The position numbers and the translations under genes are program-made. A stretch of DNA of 64,000 nucleotides, from positions 62,493,197-62,557,196 of the forward strand of contig NC_054741.1 in NCBI RefSeq assembly GCF_018143015.1. Direction: 5' to 3'. The DNA is from Lytechinus variegatus (Eukaryota > Echinodermata > Echinoidea > Temnopleuroida > Toxopneustidae). Below the pieces are notes generated by a model that had not been told where the DNA came from, searched no databases, and was given only the letters and a program-made list of their open reading frames with translations. Of the stretch, positions 23,801 to 34,900 are shown one piece after another (the first letter of the stretch is position 1; the number at the start of each line of letters is the position of its first letter).

Positions 23801-26365
23801 TAATCCTCGCCTATGCACAGGTATATCGCACAAAATTCATATACTGTATATATATATTTTTTTAATTTGAATTCATGTTAATTTATTCATGAAATCATAC
23901 TTTTTTTCCCTCATTCCCTAAATAAAGTTCTTAGAAAGCTAATTTTTGGTGAAAATATTCTTTATGGCATTCCTAACTACTACAAATATGAAGAAATAAA
24001 ATCTACCAAAATCAATTTCTTATGTATTATATTGTTTTTTTCTTATGTATTTCTTTGTTTTTTCATCTTTGTATTCATTTTGTGGGGACAAAATTCATGG
24101 GGGACATAGCATCAAATCGAATGACTTCTCAATAAATATGAGAATAATTAACTCATTTATGAAATAGGCCCGGTTTGAAAGTCAATTTTTGATGCACGTG
24201 TACACGGCGTGTTTTTCGGTCGTGTACACATGTACACGTGTACACATGTACACGTTGTAAACACTGAGTGAGAGTGAGTTACGGTATTTTTTCAGTGTTT
24301 CCTACATGTAGCCTAAGTCACGGTTTTAAAGCTTACCTGAGAAGTTAGAAGTATCAATCCACAAAAATTGGTGCAATTAAAAAGTTTACTCAGCTCAGCA
24401 GCGCATTAAATTAATAAAGAATGCAAAAGTAAATCAGTGCAGGGCCCTAGTTAGCGCCGACGTTCGTTGGATGCGCATTTTGCATACTGTACCGTACATG
24501 CATGCACAGATCGCTGCAGAATTGAGTGTAACTGAAGTTATCGATTGATTTTCATTATTTTATTGCCAATTTGAGGAGCGTGTGTTTGTAGGCTTGTAGC
24601 ACATGTGTATGAGCGTGTAGCACATGTGTATGAGCGTATAACACGTAACTGGAGACTCTCGAAAGCGTTCTTCAATCACTTTTAGAGCCAATTTGAGAAT
24701 CACCAATTGCGACAGCGATCATTGCTCCAGTTACGTGTTATACGCTCATAAACATGTGCTACAAGCCTACAAACACACGCTCCTCAAATTGGCAATAAAA
24801 TAATGAAAATCAATCGATAACTTCAGTTACACTCAATTCTGCAGCGATCTGTGCATGCATGTACGGTACAGTATGCAAAATGCGCATCCAACGAACGTCG
24901 GCGCTAACTAGGGCCCTGCACTGACCGGAGCATACCAATTTCGTGTGGTACAAAAACTTGAGTCTCCAGAATAAATGTGGATTAAATCGGCGATTTTGGA
25001 AGTAAACTCACTCTAGGTTAATTGAAATATATTGACATATTAGTGATTAAAACATGTGCAGTGTCTGAGAACTAAGAATTAATGTGAGGCTGTGAGCTTG
25101 TTCACTGACTTAAATTACAGTCCCACGCAAGCTTTATGCAGATGCTACCGTGTACACGGTGATGGAATTTAGTACACGTGCACTGACTTGACCGTGCGTG
25201 TACACGTGTACCCGAAACGGGCCTATTATGAGTCAAATTTTGTATTGACTTAGTACATGATATATACATTTTGGACCAATTTTGGTCTGACAGGCACTTG
25301 CATAATTTTGCATAATACCTTAAACGTGTACCTGGTCTTCGCAAATTTGGTCTCAAAAGTTGCGCAAGACTTCAAGGTAAAAACTCAGTGAGCAGCGCAG
25401 TCTAAAAATTTTGTTCAGGAGATATATCGCGAAAAATGTTGGGGGCTGAAAAGAGCCCCCCCCCCTTTCACCCCACTTGGAGCACGACGTAATTTATTCT
25501 ATTTATTTAACCTCTGTTCAGTTGGCAAGGATGGTGATGTATGTATCTCAATACTCCACGATCCCGGTGAAGACAAGTGGGGTTACGAGAGGCCTTCAGA
25601 ACGCTGGTTACCAATCCACACAGTCGAGACCATACTCATCAGTGTAATTTCAATGTTAGCAGACCCCAACGATGAATCACCCGCAAATGTAGATGCTGCT
25701 GTGAGTATCATGCTGGGCGAATTATACATATTTGAGTTTGATCTCAGTTTGATTTTAATCCGTTGCAAGCTTTTATATTTAAGAGTAAAGGCCACAAAAC
25801 ACCTAACGACTGGTCCGATTTCCATGTCTCAATATTAGCACCAAATTCTACTACGTTTTATTCCATAATCTGGTCGCAGACCCAGTGTAAGGTGTGTAGT
25901 GGCCATAAGATGAGCCCCTAAGAAAAATTTTCAATCGTTCTTTCATAACGTATTATAGTGTGACTTGAAATGGCACTGGAATTCCCAGTTGCGTGCGAGA
26001 TACAGTGCATCAGTGTATTGGTGAGATCATAATAGAGGATCCCATGCTGCCATCTGATATGCATCTTGATGTAGTGCTTTGACCCTTGCCTTGTAATAAG
26101 GACTTGTGTTCGAATCCATCTGCAGCGTAGTATCCCATAATTTATCACTGTCATTATCATTGTTTTATGCAATATATTTATAGTTGAATTTAAAGGAGAA
26201 TTTCGGCACGACCCTTGTATGTGTATGCTTGCATTTTAAGGAAAAATTAAAGGAAAAAAATGTGTTTGTATTTACATTTTACAGAAAGACTGGAGGTCAG
26301 ACTACCATGGGGCCTTCAAGGCGAATGTGAAACGGTGTGTGAGAAAAAGTCAGGATTTGATGTAA
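20764..26365 (+). CDS. UBE2G1: Ubiquitin-conjugating enzyme E2 G1-like gene (four of about five coding exons)
   Basis: The spliced exons 20764-20866, 21733-21830, 25522-25700 and 26285-26365 give about 153 residues. They match UBE2G1 from roughly residue 16 to the end; the vertebrate protein has 170. E2 enzymes accept ubiquitin from E1 on a catalytic cysteine and pass it to substrates with E3 ligases; UBE2G1 makes Lys48-linked chains with cullin-RING ligases. Visible features are the HPN motif at the end of the second exon, the active-site Cys in GDVCISIL, and the acidic loop HDPGEDKWGYERP typical of the UBE2G/CDC34 class. UBE2G2 fits less well (it has GDDPMGYESS in the loop). All splice sites are GT-AG with matching phases. 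The N-terminal exon with the start Met was not found; it may lie upstream within introns or outside the window. Confidence 0.93.
21733..21830 (+). CDS. UBE2G1: UBE2G1 exon with FPKDYPQKPPKMKF and HPN motif
   Basis: The acceptor TTGACAG and the donor A|GTAAGT flank 98 bases coding EGGYFRANLNFPKDYP and onward to EIWHPN. The conserved PPKMKF strand and the HPN triad, which supports catalysis, are intact. The single trailing A completes an Ile codon with the next exon. Confidence 0.96.
21938..22102. mobile_element. Foldback MITE (TTTCATAAAGCT family)
   Basis: The left end GGGTCTTTCATAAAGCTCTTCG and an inverse right end (AACAGCTTTATGAAGCTGC) enclose GACTGGTGATCCTTTCTTA and its decayed inverse. 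It is a diverged copy of the element at 28,784-28,960. Confidence 0.65.
22112..23705 (-). repeat. Diverged DR1-family copy interrupted by a later insertion
   Basis: It begins TCTTGCCTGCATAGCAGAGC and reaches GGAGGCATGTCACTTGT near 23,516, with a further partial unit to about 23,705. A perfect AGGTCAAAGGTCA remains at 23,358-23,370; others have decayed (22,274, 22,449, 23,608). The element at 22,473-23,231 was inserted later, since it splits a unit at GGTCAAAGGGCATTAA. Confidence 0.75.
22473..23231. mobile_element. piggyBac-like non-autonomous element with TTAA target sites
   Basis: TTAA lies immediately outside both ends (22,469-22,472 and 23,232-23,235). Termini CCCTAATTCTCCCGGGG and CCCCGGGAGATTTAGGG are inverted repeats. 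The inner subterminal GGGGGCCATAATGGCCCCCC blocks are palindromic. TTAA duplication with CCC-starting ends is the piggyBac hallmark. No transposase is encoded. Confidence 0.75.
24196..24255. repeat. Alternating purine-pyrimidine TACACGTGTACACATG cluster
   Basis: A run of overlapping short palindromes (GTGTACAC, TACACGTGTACA, ACATGT) lies within the interrupted element. Similar blocks occur at 25,150 and 25,195. Confidence 0.6.
24434..24924. repeat. Near-perfect ~490-bp palindrome in UBE2G1 intron
   Basis: The left arm 24,434-24,654 (221 bases) and right arm 24,725-24,924 (200 bases) are inverse copies around a 70-base loop. The 21-base length difference equals one extra copy of TGTAGCACATGTGTATGAGCG in the left arm. 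Apart from that I found a single mismatch by eye. Outer ends read TCAGTGCAGGGCCCTAG and its inverse. No target duplication is evident and no protein is encoded. Confidence 0.9.
25522..25700 (+). CDS. UBE2G1: UBE2G1 exon with active-site cysteine
   Basis: The acceptor CTCTGTTCAG and the donor GCT|GTGAGT flank 59 full codons. They contain GKDGDVCISIL with the catalytic cysteine, the acidic loop, WLPIHTVETILISVISMLADP and the end NDESPANVDAA. The 3.7-kb intron upstream is packed with nested repeats and a large palindrome. Confidence 0.97.
26048..26120 (+). repeat. Possible tRNA-derived SINE fragment
   Basis: GTAGTGCTTTGACCC followed by TTGTAATAAGG and a B-box-like GTGTTCGAATCC resembles the 3' half of a tRNA-like head. 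It is too degraded to be a tRNA gene and lies in the last UBE2G1 coding intron. Confidence 0.4.
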
Positions 26366-26408
26366 AGCTTCGAAAATCTTTATATATTTCTTTTCTCTAA
26401 CCTGAAGG
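26285..26408 (+). CDS. UBE2G1: UBE2G1 last coding exon and start of 3' UTR
   Basis: After TTTTACAG the frame reads KDWRSDYHGAFKANVKRCVR and ends KSQDLM with TAA at 26,363-26,365, so coding is 26,285-26,365. The C-terminus differs from vertebrate KSQETAFE by being shorter. The exon appears to continue to 26,408, where GAAG|GTGAGT makes a strong donor. The stop is 43 bases before that junction, under the usual ~50-55 base limit for nonsense-mediated decay. Confidence 0.92.
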
Positions 26409-28109
26409 TGAGTATATCTCCCGTTTCCTGAAATATATGTTTTTGTTTTGAAGCATTATGTTTTTTTTTATTATGAAGCATTGTGATAAGTTTTGTAAAG
26501 CATATCACATGGCCTTCTTTTGTTAGCGCAACACACTACCGAGCAAAAAGTGTGCAATGGAAAGTGGTAACTACTGCAATAACAGTGCTCAACTACCAAC
26601 CGATTGGATGGCAAAGTTACTATTAATAGTAACCTTTATGTAACAGGCCAAATTCTCCCATTGTAGTGAGAAGACACTAAAATGCACTGTAAGACCGCTT
26701 ATAGAATGCCATTTTTTTTTATAAAGCAAATAATGCATATGACTTGTGTGTAATAATAAATGCATCGAAAACATGATTCATCCAGATGATTCACATTAGG
26801 CAGGACTCTCCACGTGGCTCATACAGAGATGCCAACAATTAGAAACATTGAATGCTAAGACTAAATTTTCTTCAGTGACATTTTCACCCAGGGGGAGGGG
26901 GGTACTCAACCAAAAAAGTGGTAGGTATGTGCCGCGGGTGAGACAAAAAACTGGGGCCTCGGAGCAGGTTTATTGTAATAAAAGGAGGGATCTCGGAATG
27001 GGATTCGGAACTACAAATGTTTGTGAAAACGGGGGTCCTTGGAATGGGTCGCCTACGTGTGAGTGCATATGCATCCCTATGGAACGGGCATATGTGCATG
27101 CAGCTAGGCCGGCGGCACTAGCGCCAGGTGTGCTTTCACCAAAATCGTAGCTCATGTAGCAGATCAATGCGGCTGGAACGGCGTAACGGAAAATATGCGA
27201 AGCTTTGGAGCGAATTTCTTTTTTCTTGATAAGAAGAAAACGCTATGCTTTGGAGCGGCTTCTTTGTTCTTTTTTTCTCAATAAGACAAAAATGCTATGC
27301 CTTGGAATGGAAATTTAAGTGTAAAAATGAGGGTCCCCTCCGTGACACATACCCACCACACATTATATGCTGAGTGCCCCCCCCTCACCCCCTCCCTGGT
27401 TTTCACCCCGATATGTGGGTTTTGCCTCCTACAAATGAATGTAGGTACACTGTAGATGCCCCATGTCTACACTATACTCTACAGGTCTCTTGAGTGATGT
27501 CAACAGTTTGTATAACCCCCTAAATTACATTGCATTGAAAAAGTACATCATTAATGTGTTGAGTGCTCAGTGTATTTTATGCAACTATGAATATTCATCA
27601 AGGATTATGTGTGACACAAGACACACAAATATTCCTGCAAGAAATGGGTCATAAAAGGGTAATGAAAACGTTCCCGCTCATCTCATCTTTTTTTTTTACA
27701 TGTGACTCATGGCTGATATGATGTGAACATTGCTTCATGTATTTTGACGATAAGCCGTTGGGGACATATCTTGGTATTACAATTGGTGATAAAGAATGCA
27801 CGTCTTTGTGCACCAAAATGTGAATCAAGAATAATTTCTGAATGTATTTTTGTTCTTGGGCCCATTATAAAAAGATTTGCAATCAAATGCAACTCCTAAA
27901 ATCATTTGCAACTTAATATTCAATCAGTCAGGAGTGCATATTAAAGCCTTGGATTTGGTTTTCTGAATCGAGTTTTAGAAACCCGACTCTTCCTGCAATG
28001 GGGCCATTGGTGAATAATGAGTAGATTGTATTGCAGCTATGCCGACAGGGTTAGTTTTTTCAAATTAATCAAATCAATTTTGTTTTCTGTTCCCTCATTC
28101 TTATTTCAG
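26409..28109 (+). other. Probable UBE2G1 3' UTR intron
   Basis: The region is bounded by the donor GAAG|GTGAGT and the acceptor CATTCTTATTTCAG ending at 28,109. The frames within (for example 26,848-27,150) overlap a repeat with a G run at 26,890 and C run at 27,379 and have no recognisable domain. Confidence 0.5.
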
Positions 28110-28783
28110 GTTATGTTACTTCAGTGCATACCACAGAAAGAGAAACATTGACAAAATAACCTAGATCCAAATTTTAGGTTTGGAAAGGACAAATAGGGAT
28201 ATGTTTTGGACTGATATGCTGCTACTGGAAGAGATGTTTTATGAAGTAGGGATTGGCAAGAGGATCCCTGCATTGGTGCACCAAAGTGTGTCTAGATACC
28301 TGGCCTTATCAACTTGATCATCACGGAAGGATACAGATGACATACTTGTGCACAATAGCCAGTCTTCTAGTATGTATAGATCATTGAAAGATTAGACACG
28401 AGGTCAAACATGCGGAGGAACAGATGATGATTAGAAGCGTGGCCCCTACCAGCTCAGAGAGACATGTGAGATTTCATGTAGAGGCGGTCAGCAACTTAGC
28501 ATATTCCCTTCTCGTAGGTTTCTTACGGTTTGATTTGTAATGAGATAAGAATATTTAAGAGCACTTTAACTTCATGGGAATACATTTGATTTGGTGTGTT
28601 CATCTTCAATCAATCCTGTAAATATGACGACGACGATGATGATTTCGAGAATGCCTGTCCCCCTTCCAAATCATCTGCAATATGTTCTTTTCGAGGTGAT
28701 TTGCCTTGGATCTGTAGTGTATTATTGAATTCTTCATTGTAAATGAAAACCTGTGTATGTTGTGTATAATGCAGGCATGTCTA

Positions 28784-28960
28784 GGGGCCGTTTCATAAAG
28801 CTGTTCGTAAGTTAAGAGCGACTTTAAGAACGACTGGTGATCCTTTCTTACGTGCTAACGTTAAACCATCGCCTATGGTGTATACTATTTACCAAAAGAA
28901 AGGATCACCAGTCGTTCTTAAAGTCGTTCTTATCTTATGAACAGCTCTGTGAAACACCCA
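28784..28960. mobile_element. Foldback MITE in UBE2G1 downstream region
   Basis: GGGGCCGTTTCATAAAGCTG at the left and CAGCTCTGTGAAACACCC at the right form the ends. The inner arms AAGAACGACTGGTGATCC and its inverse are nearly perfect. It would fold into a long hairpin if transcribed. Confidence 0.85.
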
Positions 28961-29623
28961 CCAGGAATCTTTGCACATCAAATGGTTGTCTTTGCCAGAA
29001 CCGTCCACGTAGTTACAGCCAAACCAGAGAAAATAGGTTTATCCCATTTATTCTTCTGATTACATACTTAGTAAGGGGCATAATCTATCTATCTGTCTAT
29101 GTTTATAATGAGTACCCATGGGAAGGTGTTTGATATGGCCATGAATTCAATTTGATATGAATTCTACCAAACTTTAATTGATGTCATATATGCTTCTCTT
29201 ATGAGGTTGAAACGGCACAATCCCAGTATTCAAGGCAGCGTTCAAAATGTCATTTTGTGTTAGTTTACACACAATGTTTACGCAGATCCCTTGTTCTTAA
29301 ATGCCTGAACAATCCTTATATAACTTTGCTGAATTGCGATGATCACAGTTCGGCCCATGATTCCGCAAGTGTTCAAAATCTGGTTGACATAGCCCATCGT
29401 TCAGATACTGTGCAAATTATAGCAACGCACTGTGGTGTCAGGACTTTCTCATCGGGTGAAGAAGTGAAGGGCCGAACTATCTTGATATGCAATGGCTTGC
29501 CCCTTCAAGCCTTTCCTTGATCGGAATGTTCCTTTACCACTTTGCATGCATTCCTGTGTTCAATGGGTGTGTAGCAATTTCTTTTTCATGAAGGGAAAAT
29601 CTAGAAATCCCATTAGCCCATCT

Positions 29624-29780
29624 GGGGCCTGTTGCATAAAACTTTTTACCTGAGAAAACTCTGGTAAAAACTGAAAACTAAGGATAGTCTGATTTCTGCC
29701 ATTGACTTTAACACAGGGCAAAAACTCTGGTAAAAACAACCTGAGTTTTCTCAGGTAAAAAGTTTTATGCAACGGGCCCC
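29624..29780. mobile_element. Foldback MITE (GGGGCCTGTTGCATAAAA family)
   Basis: The left arm GGGGCCTGTTGCATAAAAC continues with TTTTTACCTGAGAAAACTC; the right arm is its inverse, ending AACGGGCCCC. Arms are about 40 bp with few mismatches, plus a shorter inner repeat of AACTCTGGTAAAAAC. Confidence 0.88.
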
Positions 29781-31771
29781 TGGAGGTGGAAGTTTCCCCA
29801 TCCACCTGACTGATATGTAAGCTATTACATTGAATGGCATGCTTGTTCAAGCATTTTAAGCTAACTGCAGCCATGTGAACCGACATACTCTTCAGTGGTA
29901 TTGGTGTGTGCATATTTTTGTCTTCGATCTTCATATTGAATATTCATATTGAATAAGCCAGTGAGTAGGTCGTTAGCAACAGGAATACTGGGATGGTGCC
30001 TTTCATGCCGAAAAAAATTATTGACTTGTTTGTACCATTATGTTGATTTGATCAGAAATGCTGAAAGCATTCTTGGTGAAAAGCTGACCCTGTTTGTTTT
30101 TGTTTTTTTAACCCAAATAATTTCTTTGTGTACTTCATCTACCAATACGAACACACACAAAAAGGGAACTCTTCTCCTTTTTCCAAAATAAACCTTTTTC
30201 TTTCTTTTTTTTATCCAAAAAATGGTATGAGCAAAGTAATTATGCAGGAGCATTTCTGCACTCCTTGACTAATTCTTTATGAATATGAGATTGAGTCGAA
30301 CATGATGTGAAATTCAAATAGGCCCATATTAAAGGCAAAATTGTCATCTTTAAAATGATTCACAACAGTCCTTTCTGGGGATGTCATACAGGATTCAGAC
30401 ATATTCTGTTTTTGATGTATTTTTTTCTCTCCCTATTTATCTAATTTTTTGAGCTCATACCTTTCCTCACATTCTAAATTGAGCATAAAGCAATGAACAG
30501 GGATAGATGATGTATACAGTAACAGACATTTTCAAATTCTACTTTCTTGAAATTTTGTAGTAGTAAGATTTTCTTTTCATGTGCTAGGGATGTAGTTTTT
30601 AAGAGAATGTAGAATATCAATCTCACTTTCATATTTCAATATTTCTTTCTCAGGAGCAGGTAGATAAAAGGGTAAGAATTGCAAAAATCTATTTCCAGAA
30701 ATGTCCACTGTAGTCCATGCATATGCTGTCAAATAGATTGAATTTACTTACATCTGGCATTTATTCACATGGGGGAGAAATTGAAAGGTATGACTATATA
30801 GATAAATTTTGTTCATTGTTGGATAGAATATGTAGTGGATCATTCATTGTGCCAATGCATAGAGGGTTGGTACTAGGAAGGCTGTAACTCAAAGTCAAAA
30901 GTAGTAATTTTGAGAAAAAAGAAGTTAACATTTCCCTCACATTCAAATATGTTAAAGTGCTCAAGTGTTATTTTGTTACGTATGCAGTAGGAAGTTGAAC
31001 TGAGCTGGCTTTATGGTTTTCAGAATCTGCAGGTGTTGCTGATTATTTTGGTGCCAAAATCTCAAAATGGATAAAAAGTGAGTTACACCCTTCTGTCTTT
31101 CAGCCCTTGACATCGTTGCACACTCATTGCACCGCATGATTTTTCGAAATTCATGTACATAATAATGGCAATCAACGTAAACTGGATTTCCAGATATCTT
31201 CCACATAATTTAGTCCAGCTTTAGATGAATCTCTACCTCTTTAATGTTTTTTTTTTCCCCCATAAAAATTAGATTTTCATAATTAAATAAATTGTAGTTT
31301 GACCGATTCCATACTGTAATGGAAACCATATTTGATTTTAAGAATTTTTTCTCCAAATTTTACATTCATAAGTTTCATTGAAACTCTTGTAGCCTTTAAA
31401 GGGGGAAGTTCACTCTGGAGAAAAGTTTTTTTTAAAACAGCAGAAAAATAAAAAGTAATGGTGAAGTACTGAGGATAATCCATTAATTATTAAGAAGGTT
31501 ATTAGAATCTTAAGTGTTGGATTTGTGACATCATAAATGAGGAGCTGTCCCATACATTATGTAAAATGAAATGCATACATTTCAATTTTTGAATGGTTCA
31601 TGATGACTTATTTTTTTTATTTGTTTATTGATATACTAAAGGTACATTAATAACCATTTTCAATCTTCTGACAAAATGACATTTCATGGATTTTTTTACC
31701 ATGATATGTAGGAAAGCTGCTAGCATATGACGTCAAATAAAAGAATTACAATTCTGATAACTTTTTATACG

Positions 31772-32030
31772 CCTGTCCTAGGACGGGACGTATTATGGTA
31801 TCATGCTTAGAGTCCATCCGTCCGTCCTTGTAAACGGGATAACTTCAGTTTAACTTGACCTAGGCTCATATAAATTTGTGTGTATGATACTAGCATAGAT
31901 CCTAGCAATTCTACTGACTTTGAGGTCAAAGGTGAAGTCGCCACCTTCTACTTTTCTTGCTTGACCAATAACTGTATTTTCTGTGTTACATTTGGGCGTA
32001 TTATGTGCTCGCCTTAGCCACACTCTTTTT
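31772..32030. repeat. Interspersed repeat with GGGACGTATTATG ends
   Basis: It begins ACGCCTGTCCTAGGACGGGACGTATTATG and ends GGGCGTATTATGTGCTCGCC, so GACGTATTATG-like sequence recurs at both ends in direct orientation. A near-DR1 (AGGTCAAAGGTGA) lies at 31,922. Only one copy is in the window, so family status is inferred from its structure. Confidence 0.4.
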
Positions 32031-34877
32031 TGTTCTTTGATGGATTTTTCTCAAACCTTCGGCAAAATTTTGTATTACTTTCTCTGCTAATTTTACAATC
32101 AACTTTTCCTTGGGGTGAACTTCCACTTTAACAACAAGGGTTTTTTCTTCCCTTCTGTTTGTCCTTAAGAATATTTCTCAACAGTGTATTGTGTCATATG
32201 TTATGAATTCAATGAAATATTACTGGACAAGGGCATCATTACATTTGCCTTGTTTACATTGCAGTATCATACTATTTAAATGGACTGGAAAGCTGGTTGT
32301 GTTTGTGTAGCTATATTTCTTTCCACCCTCTCTTTTGATCCATAAAGTGTCATATCGTTTCATTGGTAAGTTGACGAGGCCTTAAACTTTGATGTTACTA
32401 GGGCAAGGCTGCCTTTCGTTACGGGCTATTCCTGTATTACAGGGGGGAAGGGGCACTGATGACAGTGCAAAAGGTGTCAGTGGCCCTTTCTGAAAAAACT
32501 GAAACAAGAGCTCCTGTTTTAAGGTGGCGAATTCCACCATGAAAGAGTCTTGAAGTCCTTTCCATGTCTTTTGAAGAATGGTATCATTTCAAAAGATGTT
32601 CACGGCAGGAATTGCTCTTTGGATGCCATCAGAATGAAACGCACAAACCGAATGAAATGTTGGTGCCCAACAACATTGATGTGTCGTCCCATCCCATCAT
32701 TATTGACAGTTTTGGTGATTCCAAAATCTTACAGTGCATACTAATTCTTAAGTGTATGATAATCATCATTTCCTAATCACTCTGACATAGTTTCCTCCAC
32801 AATATGATCTCATGACCAGAACTTATCCTCAACTTGAAATGTTTTGGGGCTGCCTGTGGTAATATTTCTGTGTCTTCCAATGGCTATGAATGATTGCATT
32901 TTTACAATCTGAACAGAGGGCACAGTGTCTCCCCCAGAGAAGTGAATGTCATATTTTGTGGACGCATGATGTAATTAACCATGATTTTTCAAACGCCAAC
33001 AATGCCATGTCCCTCGTTTTCCAAGGTTTACAAGAATATGACAAGAGTAACCAAGTGCGATGGCATTACTTTTTTAAATGTGTTTCAGCAATTTCGTGCC
33101 TATGTATTTCGGTAGAGCATGATGAAAAGGAAAACTTCCACATGCCAAATTTGGCATAAATCGGTTCGTGTTGGTCCAAGGTATGGCCACATGGAAAACT
33201 TGTTTATCTTCATGAAATCAGTGGAAATGAGCCTGGGACATTTTACAACCAGGGCAGTTTACACTGATTTCTGTGGGGTCAGGAGCCAGGTATTATGGCT
33301 ACATCTTATGTACCCTTGAGCCAATTTGCTTCAAAGTTTGGCTGTGGATAGTCTTCTCCATAATGCCCCATTGCGATATGGTATCCCAAATGCAGAAATG
33401 AAACAAAAATAGTGTGATGCCATCGCTGCTTCCATAAATGAGAATTTTTTTTATCAAATGAGACTAAGAAACAAACACATGCATCTATTCTATTATCTTG
33501 ACAGATAAAAGTTTATTTTTAAATCTTGGATTGTTGGTACATATATGTCCTCTTGAGCATGGAGGTGCTATTTGCACTGTATGGACAAATTGTAACACAA
33601 GAAACATACTTTCATTATCTTTCAAATGCACTCGGATTGTTCAACATGAGATCAGAATTTTCTTCGCTGAGAAATGAATTGAAAGTCTGTTTCTGAATGA
33701 ATTCAAGTTGCGACATTTTAAAAAGTGATTTACGAGTATTTAAAATTTGCAGTCACTCTCTGTGGACGGTCAGTAAATACTATACATGTACCGGTAGAAT
33801 GGACTATGTAATGGCTAGTGTAAGGAAGGTCAATTCATTTCATTGTTGGTATTTAAACTGTCATTTCCCCAAGAAGCGTCAAGTTGCTTTTACACAGTAT
33901 TTTGCCGTTTAATATATGACATCTGTTGTCTGTTCACTGATCTTGCATCCAATGATACACATATTTTTTTTATAATGAATTATATCAAATTTTCAGTGAA
34001 GTAGTATTTCAGAATTTATTCACAAATCTTCTTTAGATTTTTTGTTCTCTTTCTCACTTTGCAGCATCTATTTCTGGTCCGTATCCAATGCAATAAAATA
34101 TGCGAACTTGTGATTAAAAGAGATTTTTGAGATGATGTTTCGATGGGTTCATGTTATGAGTGACATAAAGAGGTATAGCTTTTTTTCATTTGTTTTGCCA
34201 TATCATTTTAAGTTATGATCGATTGTAAAATTGGTTGTATTCCTCATGTTTACGGGGCCCCATTGTGACAGAAAAGGTAGCCAAATTAAGTGTTGCGTGC
34301 TTAGTGTGAATTTGTGAAATTCACAACCGCCAAAACTGAACGTTCCATGCAAAAGTGTAATTAAGATAAAAGAAACCTTTATATTCATGGTAAAGTAATA
34401 TAAGCAAATAATTTATTCCTATTTTTCAAGTATTTATGAGATATTATTGCCAGATTATAGCAACATTTTCTCTATTTCAGGGTGGTGTGGCATAAAGAGT
34501 CCATGTACATGTCTAGAAAAGTCATCATTACGTAGATGAAATCGCATTGTGTTGCGTTTGCTTTGTTCTGCTTGAGTAGCTGCTGATTTTACATTTTAAG
34601 ACCATGGGTCTGTTACACTAATCTTTGAAGCAATATTGATCTTATAACAATTTTATGATTGATGGCTTTGATCACAAATATAGACAATCCTTTGTGATAA
34701 TCAATTACACGAGGTTTTAAAGCATTGCCTTACAGGACCCTCATGTTGTACTTGTGTAATTAAGATACATGTGTATTTTTCAAACAAGTTGCTTTTTTAG
34801 TATTAACATCTCCAGCTTGATATTAACCATTGCCTATATCCAGAAAATATATCATTCAATTACTACCCCCAACCCCC

Positions 34878-34900
34878 TCCAAAAAAAAAAAAAAAAAAAA
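34878..34900. repeat. Poly-A tract
   Basis: An uninterrupted run of about 20 A after CCCCCTCC, within otherwise AT-rich sequence. Confidence 0.8.

Larger units (their letters stand above)
23710..25480. mobile_element. Second, inverted and interrupted copy of the piggyBac-like element
   Basis: It begins after TTAA with ACCCTAACTTACCTGGG. Sequence at 23,870-24,080 matches 22,800-23,040 inversely, and 25,250-25,470 matches 22,500-22,720 inversely. The central part contains unique sequence and the palindrome at 24,434-24,924. The right terminus is decayed and was not delimited exactly. Confidence 0.55.

Noticed and set aside
26048-26120. tRNA gene candidate
   Set aside because: Only a B-box-like segment and partial stems are visible; acceptor stem pairing could not be found. 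Kept as a SINE fragment.
29257-29520. 87-codon plus-strand frame downstream of UBE2G1
   Set aside because: Complex sequence, but no recognised domain, no splice evidence, and located in the putative 3' UTR. Not called without conservation data.
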